Position numbers and translations under genes: made by a program. Below the pieces are notes generated by a model. It was given only the letters and a program-made list of their open reading frames with translations, made no database searches and was not told the origin of the DNA. Positions 28,305-37,178 of a DNA stretch of 64,000 bases are shown here, piece by piece. This stretch comes from Deltaproteobacteria bacterium. GTDB taxonomy: Bacteria; Desulfobacterota; Desulfovibrionia; Desulfovibrionales; Desulfovibrionaceae. The stretch's first letter is position 1. Every line of letters starts with the position of its first letter. The stretch covers positions 1 to 64,000 of the forward strand of contig SAAX01000001.1 of NCBI GenBank assembly GCA_009929215.1. The letters are read 5' to 3'.

Positions 28305-29290
28305 GGTTTGCGCCTCATCTGCTTTTCGCGCCACATACGCAGACCGGCCATCGCCGCACCAGCAACAGGGGCCAGCAGCACGGCGCGCAACAGACTGTTT
28401 TCCTTATCAAGGCTTGCCCCAGCCGGGCGCAGGCTTGGCATACCGATACCCACCTGCCCCTGTCGCAACAGGTTTGCCTCAATATCGCGGAACAACACGG
28501 ACGAAACATAGATTGTGTTTGTGCCGCCATTTTCTTTCAGTCCAAAGATATCGCCGCTCCGCTGTCCTGCCAGCTCCTTGGCCAGCCGAACCATCTCCGC
28601 GCGTGGCCCGGTGCGCATGGCCCCTTGCGGGCACGCAGCCACACAGGCGGGGCTTTGACCCTCAGCCAGCAGGGTACGACAGTGGTCGCACTTAAAGGTC
28701 TGCCCGTTACCCACATATTGGGGAGCAAAATTCAGGTACGGCCCCACGCCAGACTGCCGCTGCGGAATACCCCAGGGACAGGCGCGGTCGCAGGGGCCAT
28801 CCCCCATACAGGTAGCGCTGCTGATATAAACCGCACCCTCCTGGCTTTGCCGCAATGAACCTGTAGAGCACAGGGTTACGCACTGCGGGTTGGTGCAGTG
28901 CAAGCAGCGACGCGGCAGAAAAACGCGTTTTTCCTCGCCCTTGACCGTAATGGTGCATGACTGGATAAAAAGCCAGTTGTAGGGCGTTAGACGCGAAATT
29001 TCATTGGTACGGTCAGACCAGTCGCGGCTGCGCACCCAGGCTGGATACGGCCGGGGCAGTGGACGCTCGGGGCGGGGAATGGAAGCGAGATTGCGCGTGC
29101 GGCACGCGGTTACACACGCGCCACAGCCAGTGCACAGATCAATATCAATCAGGGTTGCGGTGTCTTCACTCGCGCCCCAAGATCTGGCTTGACCTACAGC
29201 GGGCAAGGTTGTAGCCGCAAGCGTCAGCCCAGCTGTTCCGGCTATGGCTTTAAGCAGCGATCTGCGCTGTAATAAAAGCTTGTTGCCCAT
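28301..29290 (-). CDS. Tat-exported 4Fe-4S ferredoxin-type protein with C-terminal membrane anchor (HybA/NrfC-like)
   Basis: MGNKLLLQRRSLLKAIAGTAGLTLA Tat-like signal; four Cys clusters (CTGCGACVTAC, CLHCTNPQCVTLC, CMGDGPCDRAC, CDHCRTLLAEGQSPACVAAC); hydrophobic C-terminal stretch LLRAVLLAPVAGAAMAGL. Confidence 0.85.
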   Translation of the reverse strand: MGNKLLLQRRSLLKAIAGTAGLTLAATTLPAVGQARSWGASEDTATLIDIDLCTGCGACVTACRTRNLASIPRPERPLPRPYPAWVRSRDWSDRTNEISRLTPYNWLFIQSCTITVKGEEKRVFLPRRCLHCTNPQCVTLCSTGSLRQSQEGAVYISSATCMGDGPCDRACPWGIPQRQSGVGPYLNFAPQYVGNGQTFKCDHCRTLLAEGQSPACVAACPQGAMRTGPRAEMVRLAKELAGQRSGDIFGLKENGGTNTIYVSSVLFRDIEANLLRQGQVGIGMPSLRPAGASLDKENSLLRAVLLAPVAGAAMAGLRMWREKQMRRKP

Positions 29291-29444
29291 TGGATACCTT
29301 TGCCTGTAACGGCCCTTACCGTATCCGTATAGGCCTGCCGACACCTATGCGTCAATACAGGCGGCTTTGCGGAGCAGCCCATACCGCCGCCCTGCACAAA
29401 ATAACAGAATAACTGCGCCGCAACATAAGGCCACAGCCCATTGT

Positions 29445-30854
29445 CTAGGCCTGTGCGGCTTTTTCAAAAGGCGGCGGTGGACGCCAGCGCCAAAACAGGG
29501 CCAGCAGGGGCACAAGACCCGCCAGCTCAGCCACTTCACGCCTCGCCACAAGCCCTACTCCCCACCACAACCCCACACTGACAGCGCAGGTAAGCAACAT
29601 TAGCGACCACTGGCCCATATTCATGGGGCGCGCTGCCCACTGAAAATACCCAACGGTAAGCAGGGCAACCCAAACCTTGGTGATGGTGAGCGACAGGGCC
29701 GCGCCCTCAAGCGGCATGGCCGGTATGAGGGTAAAGCAGCAGATAAGGTTGCACACCAGCCCAGAGAGATAAAAAAACAGCAGCAGCCGATGCTGACGCA
29801 TACCTATCATGGCATAGGCAGCAAGGTTGTGCAGAAAGGCGGTGGCAAGGCAGGGCGTAAGCAGGCGCTGCGCAGTGACCGCACTTTGATAGTTGGGGCC
29901 ATAAACAAGCGGTAAAAAGCGATCGCTCTCCACACAAATAAGAAAGATAATGGGCAAAGATGCCGCCCACAACGACCGGGCGGTCTGGCCCGCAAGCTGG
30001 CGAAATGCGCCCTTATCCTGTTGCCACAGCTTGGCCAGCAGAGGAAATATCACCTTGCCCAGAAGAGCGCTCGAAACCAGAACCGACAGGCCCTCTACGG
30101 TTTCCCAGGCCACACCGTAGCCGCCCACATCGGCGTTACCGCCGTATTGCTTAAGAAAGATAACGTTGATCTTGTTGTAAAACATGGCGCAGCCAGCCAT
30201 GCAGGTAAAGATCAGACCGTTCTTCATGTGCCGTGCAAGATCCTTCATGCCTTCCACGCCCACCCCTGCTAGGGGATTGCGTTGCAGAGCCATAAGGGCA
30301 AAAACAATACACAGCAATGATTCCAAAGGCTTGTACAGAGCGATGGCTATGGGCGGTGCACCAAGCACCACACAGCCTATGCCAAAACCAATGCCCAGCA
30401 GAGCGGAAGGAACGCGAATGCGCATCTCCACATCCTGCCGACCGCGCGCCTGGCACAGGGCAAAAAAAGAATCGCTGACGCCGTCAAGCCCAAGCCCAGC
30501 GGCAATGCACATAACAACAAGCCGCAACTCTGGAGTGTAGTTCTGCCAGCCAGTCACCAGCCACGTTGCACCAAGGGCCAGAAGCAGCACGATCAGCTTG
30601 AGCCAGGTTACTTCGCCCAGCAGGGCAATCGGCCGTCCCTCGCGGCGGGCAAATGTGGAGAGAAGAAAGTCATTGAGCCCCACGTCGGCTACCGTTTTTA
30701 CAAGGTAGCCAAACGTGAGCGCCAGCACCACCTGCCCCAGGATATCGGGGCTGCGGCGTGCCAGAAGAATGGTAAAAGCGGTCCACGCCAGGTCACGCGT
30801 CCATTGCGCACCCAGAATGTACCCCAAACTGCGGGGGATGCTTTTCAGCTTCAT
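29445..30854 (-). CDS. Polysaccharide/lipid flippase (MOP superfamily, Wzx-like)
   Basis: 469 aa; about 12-14 hydrophobic segments, oligosaccharide flippase pattern. Confidence 0.8.
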   Translation of the reverse strand: MKLKSIPRSLGYILGAQWTRDLAWTAFTILLARRSPDILGQVVLALTFGYLVKTVADVGLNDFLLSTFARREGRPIALLGEVTWLKLIVLLLALGATWLVTGWQNYTPELRLVVMCIAAGLGLDGVSDSFFALCQARGRQDVEMRIRVPSALLGIGFGIGCVVLGAPPIAIALYKPLESLLCIVFALMALQRNPLAGVGVEGMKDLARHMKNGLIFTCMAGCAMFYNKINVIFLKQYGGNADVGGYGVAWETVEGLSVLVSSALLGKVIFPLLAKLWQQDKGAFRQLAGQTARSLWAASLPIIFLICVESDRFLPLVYGPNYQSAVTAQRLLTPCLATAFLHNLAAYAMIGMRQHRLLLFFYLSGLVCNLICCFTLIPAMPLEGAALSLTITKVWVALLTVGYFQWAARPMNMGQWSLMLLTCAVSVGLWWGVGLVARREVAELAGLVPLLALFWRWRPPPPFEKAAQA

Positions 30855-30863
30855 GAAGGGGGC

Positions 30864-31835
30864 TTACCTGCTCCCTTTAAAACGCACCACGGCCTTGAAT
30901 CCAGGCTTAAGCTCCAGATTGGGATTGGGAACCGTGATTTCAACTGAGTAGTACGAGGGGTTGGAAACGCTCATGTCGTTAGAAACCCACGAAATTTCAT
31001 TCACCGTTCCCACAAACTTTTTGCTGTTCAGCGAGGGGATTTCTACCTCAACAGAGTCACCAGCCTTGATACCGCTGACCTCAGCTTCATACACGGGAAC
31101 CTGAATCAGCACGGGGTCAAGCTTACCCACCCGGATGGGCGTTGCACCGGCTGCAAGCAGCGAACCAGCGTAGAGCGTGGCATCCAGCGAAAGCACATAC
31201 CCGTCAATGGGCGCTGTCAGGGTAAGCGAATCGGGCAGGCGCTCGCCTTCCTTGATGGTGGTGCCAAAATACCCGCTCAGTTCTTCAATTCGGGCAGAAA
31301 AGTTTTTTTCAGACTTCTGAATGGTTACTTTCAGAAGCTCGATACGGCGTTGCAGGGAGTGCACGTCGTCTTCAAGCCTGCTCGAAGCCTGGGCAGAGCC
31401 CAAGCCAGAAGCTGCAAGCTGACGGGCCTTGTTGCGCTGGGCTGCGGTTTCGGCAAGGCGGCGCTCAAGGTCAAGCACCTGCCCCTTAAGACCTTCGGTA
31501 GCCGCACCGGTGGTCACCTCGCGCTGCAATACGCGCTCGGCTTCTTCCTGAAGGTGGTAGCGCATCAAAGGAGCGCCCTTTTCAACCGCCTGACCGGGCT
31601 TGACCAGTACGTCATCCACAACTGCGTTGAAAGGCACGGGTATGGCGCGGGTTACGGTGGTAACAACCTTCCCCGTCAGAATCGTAGCACCTGCGCCAAT
31701 GGAGCCACCTTCAGCAGCACCCGCCACACCCGTAATAGCCAACATCCCGGCAGCCATGACGGTAACGGACAGGGCCGCCGCCATGACGGCACGGCTTAGC
31801 GCGCCCACCACGGCAGTATTCTGCTTGTTCTGCAT
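30864..31835 (-). CDS. HlyD-family periplasmic adaptor protein
   Basis: Signal peptide, biotinyl-like half VPFNAVVDDVLVKPGQAVEKGAPLM, coiled-coil, LTAPIDGYVLSLDATLYAGSLLAAG. Confidence 0.85.
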   Translation of the reverse strand: MQNKQNTAVVGALSRAVMAAALSVTVMAAGMLAITGVAGAAEGGSIGAGATILTGKVVTTVTRAIPVPFNAVVDDVLVKPGQAVEKGAPLMRYHLQEEAERVLQREVTTGAATEGLKGQVLDLERRLAETAAQRNKARQLAASGLGSAQASSRLEDDVHSLQRRIELLKVTIQKSEKNFSARIEELSGYFGTTIKEGERLPDSLTLTAPIDGYVLSLDATLYAGSLLAAGATPIRVGKLDPVLIQVPVYEAEVSGIKAGDSVEVEIPSLNSKKFVGTVNEISWVSNDMSVSNPSYYSVEITVPNPNLELKPGFKAVVRFKGSR

Positions 31836-33295
31836 TACAGTACCTCCTTGGCGGGAAGCCCAAGGAACCGTTGCGCCAGCGAATTGGAAAGATCCATCCA
31901 TTCAAGCATGGCCAGTTTATAGTCAAGATCGGCAGAGATATAGGCAATGCGGGCCTGCACCATGTCTTCCTGCTTGGTGGCCACATCGGGCAACTGCACA
32001 ATGCCTTCCTGGAAGGATATCTGCGCTTCCTTGAACTGCATGCTGGCTGTATCCAGACGGGTCTTGGCAAGCTTGCGTTCCGTTTCAGCCAGGGCAACGC
32101 GCTGCTCACACTGCAACCACTTGTTGGAGTAGTCTGTGCGCTTGCGGGCCAACTCGTGGAATGCCTGAGCCTTGTTCATGCGGGCCGTCTGCACGCCGCG
32201 ATACCTGCGGCCCCAATCGATCAGCGGGAAATCAAACGTCAGGTGAAGAAACGTGTCTTCCTTGCCGTTGGCAGGCTGATACTGACCAGCAGGCGGGTTG
32301 TTGTTCACGGCAATGCTCATTGTGGGCATGTACTGCGCCCAGGCGACCATGATATTGTAATCGCCCAGCTTGACCTGACCGCGCAGCAGCAGCTCGTCTT
32401 CTGTGGAGGGCCAACGTTCGTCCCAGGTCATTTTGTGGCCGTCAAAGCCAGCAAGAACAGAATCTGCACTCTTGGTGTCCACCTCAAGCCGCTGCTGGGG
32501 TTCAACACCGGCAAGAATCTTAAGCTGGGTGCGCTGGATGATTTCTTTCATCCTGGTCTGCTCCAGCTTGAGCTCAAGCTCTCGCTGATGCTGGATGGCC
32601 AGGTTGAGTGACGTACCCTGACGGCCGTCCACAGATTCAACCTTTTGCCAGTAGGAAACCAGCTCCTTGCCCAGCGGCAACAGTTCCTTCTGCGCTTCAA
32701 CAATCTTTTGCTGCGCCTGAAGCTGCAAATATGCTTCGCCAATCTTGCTGATGGCCTTGCCCACGGCCTTGCGGTGCGTAGAGATGGCAAGATTGACCAT
32801 GGCAGTCTGCACCTGATGTTCAAAATAAGTGGCCATGGGGTTGGGGAAGGCCGCACTGAATCCCACGCGAAAACGGGTCTGCCCGTAGTCACCGGGGGTA
32901 TTGGAATTGTCCATGTTATACTGTGTCAGGTTATTGGACACGGTAAGGTTCATGCGCGGTTCCGGCAGGTACTTCCACACAGCATCGGTCTGCGCAAGAC
33001 GCTTGATTTCAATGTTCACCGCGCTGTTGACCAGAGCAGGCGACTGCTGAATGGTCAGGAACACGCAGTCGTCAAAAGAAAAGACCTTCTTGGGGTCGTA
33101 CAGGTTGGGCACGGCGGCTTCGAGCTTTGCCTTGTTTTCAACCGGCACACCTGGTGCCTCTTGAAGCCAGTGCTTGGCGGGAAGTTCCGGCGACTTGACA
33201 CCGGCTTTCTTGGAACAGGCCCCGGCCAGCAGTGCCGCTGAAAGCATCAACAGCAGAAAAAAACGTGTGGTAAGTTTTGCTTGCGCAGTGAGCAT
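31835..33295 (-). CDS. TolC-family outer membrane efflux lipoprotein
   Basis: 486 aa; lipobox LLAGAC; TolC-type coiled-coil repeats; stop overlaps the start of the adaptor gene. Confidence 0.85.
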   Translation of the reverse strand: MLTAQAKLTTRFFLLLMLSAALLAGACSKKAGVKSPELPAKHWLQEAPGVPVENKAKLEAAVPNLYDPKKVFSFDDCVFLTIQQSPALVNSAVNIEIKRLAQTDAVWKYLPEPRMNLTVSNNLTQYNMDNSNTPGDYGQTRFRVGFSAAFPNPMATYFEHQVQTAMVNLAISTHRKAVGKAISKIGEAYLQLQAQQKIVEAQKELLPLGKELVSYWQKVESVDGRQGTSLNLAIQHQRELELKLEQTRMKEIIQRTQLKILAGVEPQQRLEVDTKSADSVLAGFDGHKMTWDERWPSTEDELLLRGQVKLGDYNIMVAWAQYMPTMSIAVNNNPPAGQYQPANGKEDTFLHLTFDFPLIDWGRRYRGVQTARMNKAQAFHELARKRTDYSNKWLQCEQRVALAETERKLAKTRLDTASMQFKEAQISFQEGIVQLPDVATKQEDMVQARIAYISADLDYKLAMLEWMDLSNSLAQRFLGLPAKEVL

Positions 33296-33345
33296 CTGGC
33301 ACCCTTTGCGTAGTTGCGTTGGCCAACGCTGAGCAGATTGTGTGT

Positions 33346-36300
33346 TTATATTGATGGAGCATGGGCTGACGCAAGTCCTGCCCGTTCACATCTGTCAAAT
33401 TCGAGATGGTGTATGGTCAAAAAAACAGTTCCAGTCTGATCAACCACCTGCGCATCAAATCGGCGCAAGCGCTTGGCAGACCAGGATCGCTTCATAAGCA
33501 CCTGTAATGGGCCACTTGCCGGGGCTGCGCCAATACGAATAAAGCCCACGGCATGCAGCCGCCACGAATCCATGGCCTCGGCCTTGGCGGCAGCATCATT
33601 AAAATGCTTGGAGTATTCAGACGTTATGGCAAGCCGTGCGGCCTGCATCACACCTTCTACCACAAGCATGTCGTCATTATATCCACAATCAAGGCCGGGG
33701 GCAATGCACGGCTGCGGTAAGCGCAGTGTAGCAGCATACAAAGAATCTGGCAAAACGGCAAAAGTATCAACCAACTGCCACTCTGCCCCCAAACCCGCAG
33801 CCTTGTAATAGCCCAAAACGTCTGTTGCGCCTTGTGCCGCATTGTCAGCAGCGGAGGCAGCCGCAGATGTCGCAGCAGACGCCGCGATATCCAACGGGCG
33901 CACATCGCTGCGATGGGCAGCAAGCCACACCATGCCTTCGCTGACCGGCGCGTACTGGGCAGTATGCCGCCCATTGGGCGTCAACCCTCGCACAGAGAGG
34001 GCGCAGTGACACATGCGGGTCATAACTTTTTCCTGCACCAGCCAAGGCTCGGCCTCTGTGGTAACGCGGCATTCGCGGGTTACGCCAGGGGCAAGCTCTG
34101 GCGCATCAAAAAAACGCAGATCGCAAAAGCCAGAAACCTTCAGCCACGGCAGGCACTGCCGCGCCCCTTCAAGCAGGGCACTCAGGCTGCGGCACGTTGG
34201 CAGGGTGGGAACTGTCGCGGCCAAGGCATTGCCGCTCTGCGCACCGTGGGTGGCAAGGGCAGAATCCGCAAACCGGGAATAGTGACAGCTGCCCTGAAAC
34301 AAGGTTGCCGTGGGCCTGTATGGCGGCGCAGGATCGGGGAACACCAGCGAAAACTGCTCTGGGCAGGCCGTTATAAGCTGCGGGGCCTCTGGTTCATGAC
34401 ACTGTACCGAACCCGGCAATGAGCCGGTCAGCGACCCACTCAAAGAACCGGGGCGCGCCCAGACAACGCGGTGGACCGTGCCGCACAAAAGTTCGCGGGC
34501 CAGCATGTCGCCCCATTCGTCCAGACTGGCCCGCTCCGGGCCGTGCAGCATGCGTATGCCGCGCACATCAAGACCACTTTGACCCGCCGCTTCCAGCACG
34601 CGGTCAAGGGGTGCGTCAAAAATGCAGTTTTCCGTGGCCAGGGGCAGCACAGATACGGTGCTGGCAAAACGCAGCCCATGGGGCAGAGCCGCATCAAGGG
34701 CGGCTTGCAGCAAATCGCCCAAGTCAGCACCCGCCAAGGCGCAGCCTAGCGCATCTGACGAAGCCACCATAATGCCCGCAGGCACGGGCGGCACAAACAA
34801 CAGCCCGTCCACGCGCCCGTGCTCCGCAGCAATACCAGCAATGGCGGCCCGCAGCTGGCTGCCAGCCTGCGCACTTTCAGCCCATTCTGCCGGATTGATG
34901 TTCAGGGGCACGAGCCGCGCACCAGCCCTGACTAAGGCTTGACACGGCTCCAGCAGCGGTTGCGGCACAGCAAGCACGCACCCGAGGGGTGCAATGCCGC
35001 TGAGCAGACGTGGCAAAAGATTTGTGTCCAGCACGCACAGCGCCAACACGTCACCCGCTTGCAGGTTCAACCCAGCAGTACGGGGAGCAAGTGCCAGCGG
35101 CTCAAGGCAAACATGTTCTGCTGGGGCGGGCAAAACATCCAGCGGCGCATAGCGGCGCAGTGGTTCCGCACACTGGCTGGCCGTGGCACTGACCTTTTCT
35201 GCCGAGGCCTCACCCTGACCACCAGAAGCAAGTCCACCGCCAGAAAGCACTCTAGCCAAGTCGCCCACCGTTGAAACCCGCAAAAGATCTTCAAAATTAA
35301 CGCTTATGCCCAGGGCCTTTTCCACATCCTGAACAATCAGCGGAAAACGGCTGGAACGCAGGGCCAGGTCGTAGCGCAGGTCCATCTCTGGGCGCAAATC
35401 CTCAACAGGTCTGCCGCTGGCCTGAGCCAAAATTTGCAGCACCGCTGCCAGGCTGTCTGCATACGATGCAGCCGCCGCAGCCGCAGCAGCAGCTTCTGGT
35501 TCCGACAGAGGGACGACATCCGCCACCGGCTGACTTATTTCAATCGTTTCTGCAACTGCATCACTCTGGGGCGCAACGGGGCGCAGGCCGCAGTGGGGTG
35601 CGGGCTTGGCCGCCAGCAGGCGCGCATCGCCGCCCGCTGCCCGGGCGCGTGCCTCCACGCCCTCACGCGAGAGGTAGCCAAGCGAGTACAGGCGGGCGCA
35701 GGCCTGACGCAGCCCTTCAACCTCGCGGCCTTTGCGGCCAACCGAAAAACACATGGCCTGTGGCTCGTTGGCGGTCACCAGACTGCACAACGTATCTTGC
35801 GGCCCAAGCTCCAGAAACGTGCGTATACCTTCGCGGTTCCACATGGCATGCACACATTCGGTCCAGCGCACAGAGTTTTCGTCCAGATCGGCAATGTGCG
35901 TGCAGGTGGACGCGGGGTCACCGGGGTAAAACTGCGCGTTGATGCAGCTCATCAAGGGCCGCGTGGGCGCATGCATATCAAGGGCGCTCAGACGGCGCAG
36001 CGAAATATCGCGCAGCACGCGCATGCTGGGGTGGTGAAAGGCCAGGCTCACGTTGAGCACAATGGCCGGGATACGCCGCTTGCGCAGGCTCTTGCGGGCT
36101 TCTTGCAGCACCTCGCGCGGACCGCTCAAAATAAACTGATTGGGCGTATTGAAGTTGGAAACGTAGAGGGCGGGCCAAGTGGCGCAGGCCTCGTTGATGG
36201 TATTCATATCGGCGTGCACGGCCATCATGCCCGTCTCGCGGGTGGCGCTTGCTTCCATTTCGCCCATATGCACGGCGCGGGTGTCAATGATATACCAGGC

Positions 36301-36852
36301 CACTTCGGGCTCAATAATACCAGAGAGGCACAGGCCGATCATTTCACCAAGGCTATGACCACAAAAAAGTGCAGGATTGAGCCCCAGAGATGCAAGCACA
36401 CTCCACTGGGCGTACTCAAGCATGAATACATAGGGGGACTGCCAGCGCGTGGGGCTGATCTTCTCCACGTCTGTTTCATCCATGAGACCCAGGATGTCCC
36501 AGTCGGCCACGGCGGCAAGGCGGTCCATGGCTGTGCGGGCAGCGGGAAAATTATCGTACAGCTCGCGGCCCATGCCCGGCCATACAGCGCCAAGACCACC
36601 GCACATGACTGCCAACGGCGGCACGCCTCCATCCCGCACAGGCGCAATCCACAGGCCGCGATCTTCCAGTCGGGCAAGATCGTTGCTGTCGGGATTGGCT
36701 GGCAGGGCAAGCAGTTCTTGCCGCCATGCGGGGCTTACTGCACCAATGCGCCACTGCTGGCCCGCCTGGTGCAAATTGGCGTAGCGCACGCCATCAAGAG
36801 CAATTTCGTCTTGATGCATGCCTTGTGCTGGATTTTTTGAGTCCTGACGCAT
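33346..36852 (-). CDS. PKS-like multidomain protein: acyltransferase, ACP, reductase-like, dehydratase-like; no ketosynthase
   Basis: AT motifs (GHSLGEMIGLCLSG, SLAFHHPSM), Ala-rich linker then ACP-like domain with DLRYDLALRSSRFPLIVQDVEKALG, a Rossmann-like middle region, and a C-terminal region resembling PS-DH. ORF opens at 36897; starts at 36852 or 36819 are plausible. Confidence 0.8.
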   Translation of the reverse strand: MRQDSKNPAQGMHQDEIALDGVRYANLHQAGQQWRIGAVSPAWRQELLALPANPDSNDLARLEDRGLWIAPVRDGGVPPLAVMCGGLGAVWPGMGRELYDNFPAARTAMDRLAAVADWDILGLMDETDVEKISPTRWQSPYVFMLEYAQWSVLASLGLNPALFCGHSLGEMIGLCLSGIIEPEVAWYIIDTRAVHMGEMEASATRETGMMAVHADMNTINEACATWPALYVSNFNTPNQFILSGPREVLQEARKSLRKRRIPAIVLNVSLAFHHPSMRVLRDISLRRLSALDMHAPTRPLMSCINAQFYPGDPASTCTHIADLDENSVRWTECVHAMWNREGIRTFLELGPQDTLCSLVTANEPQAMCFSVGRKGREVEGLRQACARLYSLGYLSREGVEARARAAGGDARLLAAKPAPHCGLRPVAPQSDAVAETIEISQPVADVVPLSEPEAAAAAAAAASYADSLAAVLQILAQASGRPVEDLRPEMDLRYDLALRSSRFPLIVQDVEKALGISVNFEDLLRVSTVGDLARVLSGGGLASGGQGEASAEKVSATASQCAEPLRRYAPLDVLPAPAEHVCLEPLALAPRTAGLNLQAGDVLALCVLDTNLLPRLLSGIAPLGCVLAVPQPLLEPCQALVRAGARLVPLNINPAEWAESAQAGSQLRAAIAGIAAEHGRVDGLLFVPPVPAGIMVASSDALGCALAGADLGDLLQAALDAALPHGLRFASTVSVLPLATENCIFDAPLDRVLEAAGQSGLDVRGIRMLHGPERASLDEWGDMLARELLCGTVHRVVWARPGSLSGSLTGSLPGSVQCHEPEAPQLITACPEQFSLVFPDPAPPYRPTATLFQGSCHYSRFADSALATHGAQSGNALAATVPTLPTCRSLSALLEGARQCLPWLKVSGFCDLRFFDAPELAPGVTRECRVTTEAEPWLVQEKVMTRMCHCALSVRGLTPNGRHTAQYAPVSEGMVWLAAHRSDVRPLDIAASAATSAAASAADNAAQGATDVLGYYKAAGLGAEWQLVDTFAVLPDSLYAATLRLPQPCIAPGLDCGYNDDMLVVEGVMQAARLAITSEYSKHFNDAAAKAEAMDSWRLHAVGFIRIGAAPASGPLQVLMKRSWSAKRLRRFDAQVVDQTGTVFLTIHHLEFDRCERAGLASAHAPSI

Positions 36853-37178
36853 ATTTTCGTGCCTGTAAAGGGCCAAAGCCCGGCAACCCGAAAGCATCGG
36901 GGCAGGGCAAAAGGGGCATTGCAGCCATTTGGGTAACGGATTATGTTAGTAGATATCTGACGGCTTGTCCAGCCAGCACCCACCACACACACTGCATATT
37001 ACCATGCCCCGGCAAGGCCAATTGCCCGCAAAGCAAGAGCTGACGCCGCCGCAATCGTTGCTTGCCATAGCTTCTTGCTTTGGCTATATTGATTCCTTAC
37101 AATGTTGCGCCTGCCGTTTGCAGCCCCCATTCGGCTTCACCGGTTAGGCTATTTTGGACAAATTTACGAGGATGAGGC

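Noticed and set aside
35434-36840. 468-aa plus-strand ORF opposite the PKS-like gene
   Set aside because: Antisense to clear AT/ACP coding sequence.
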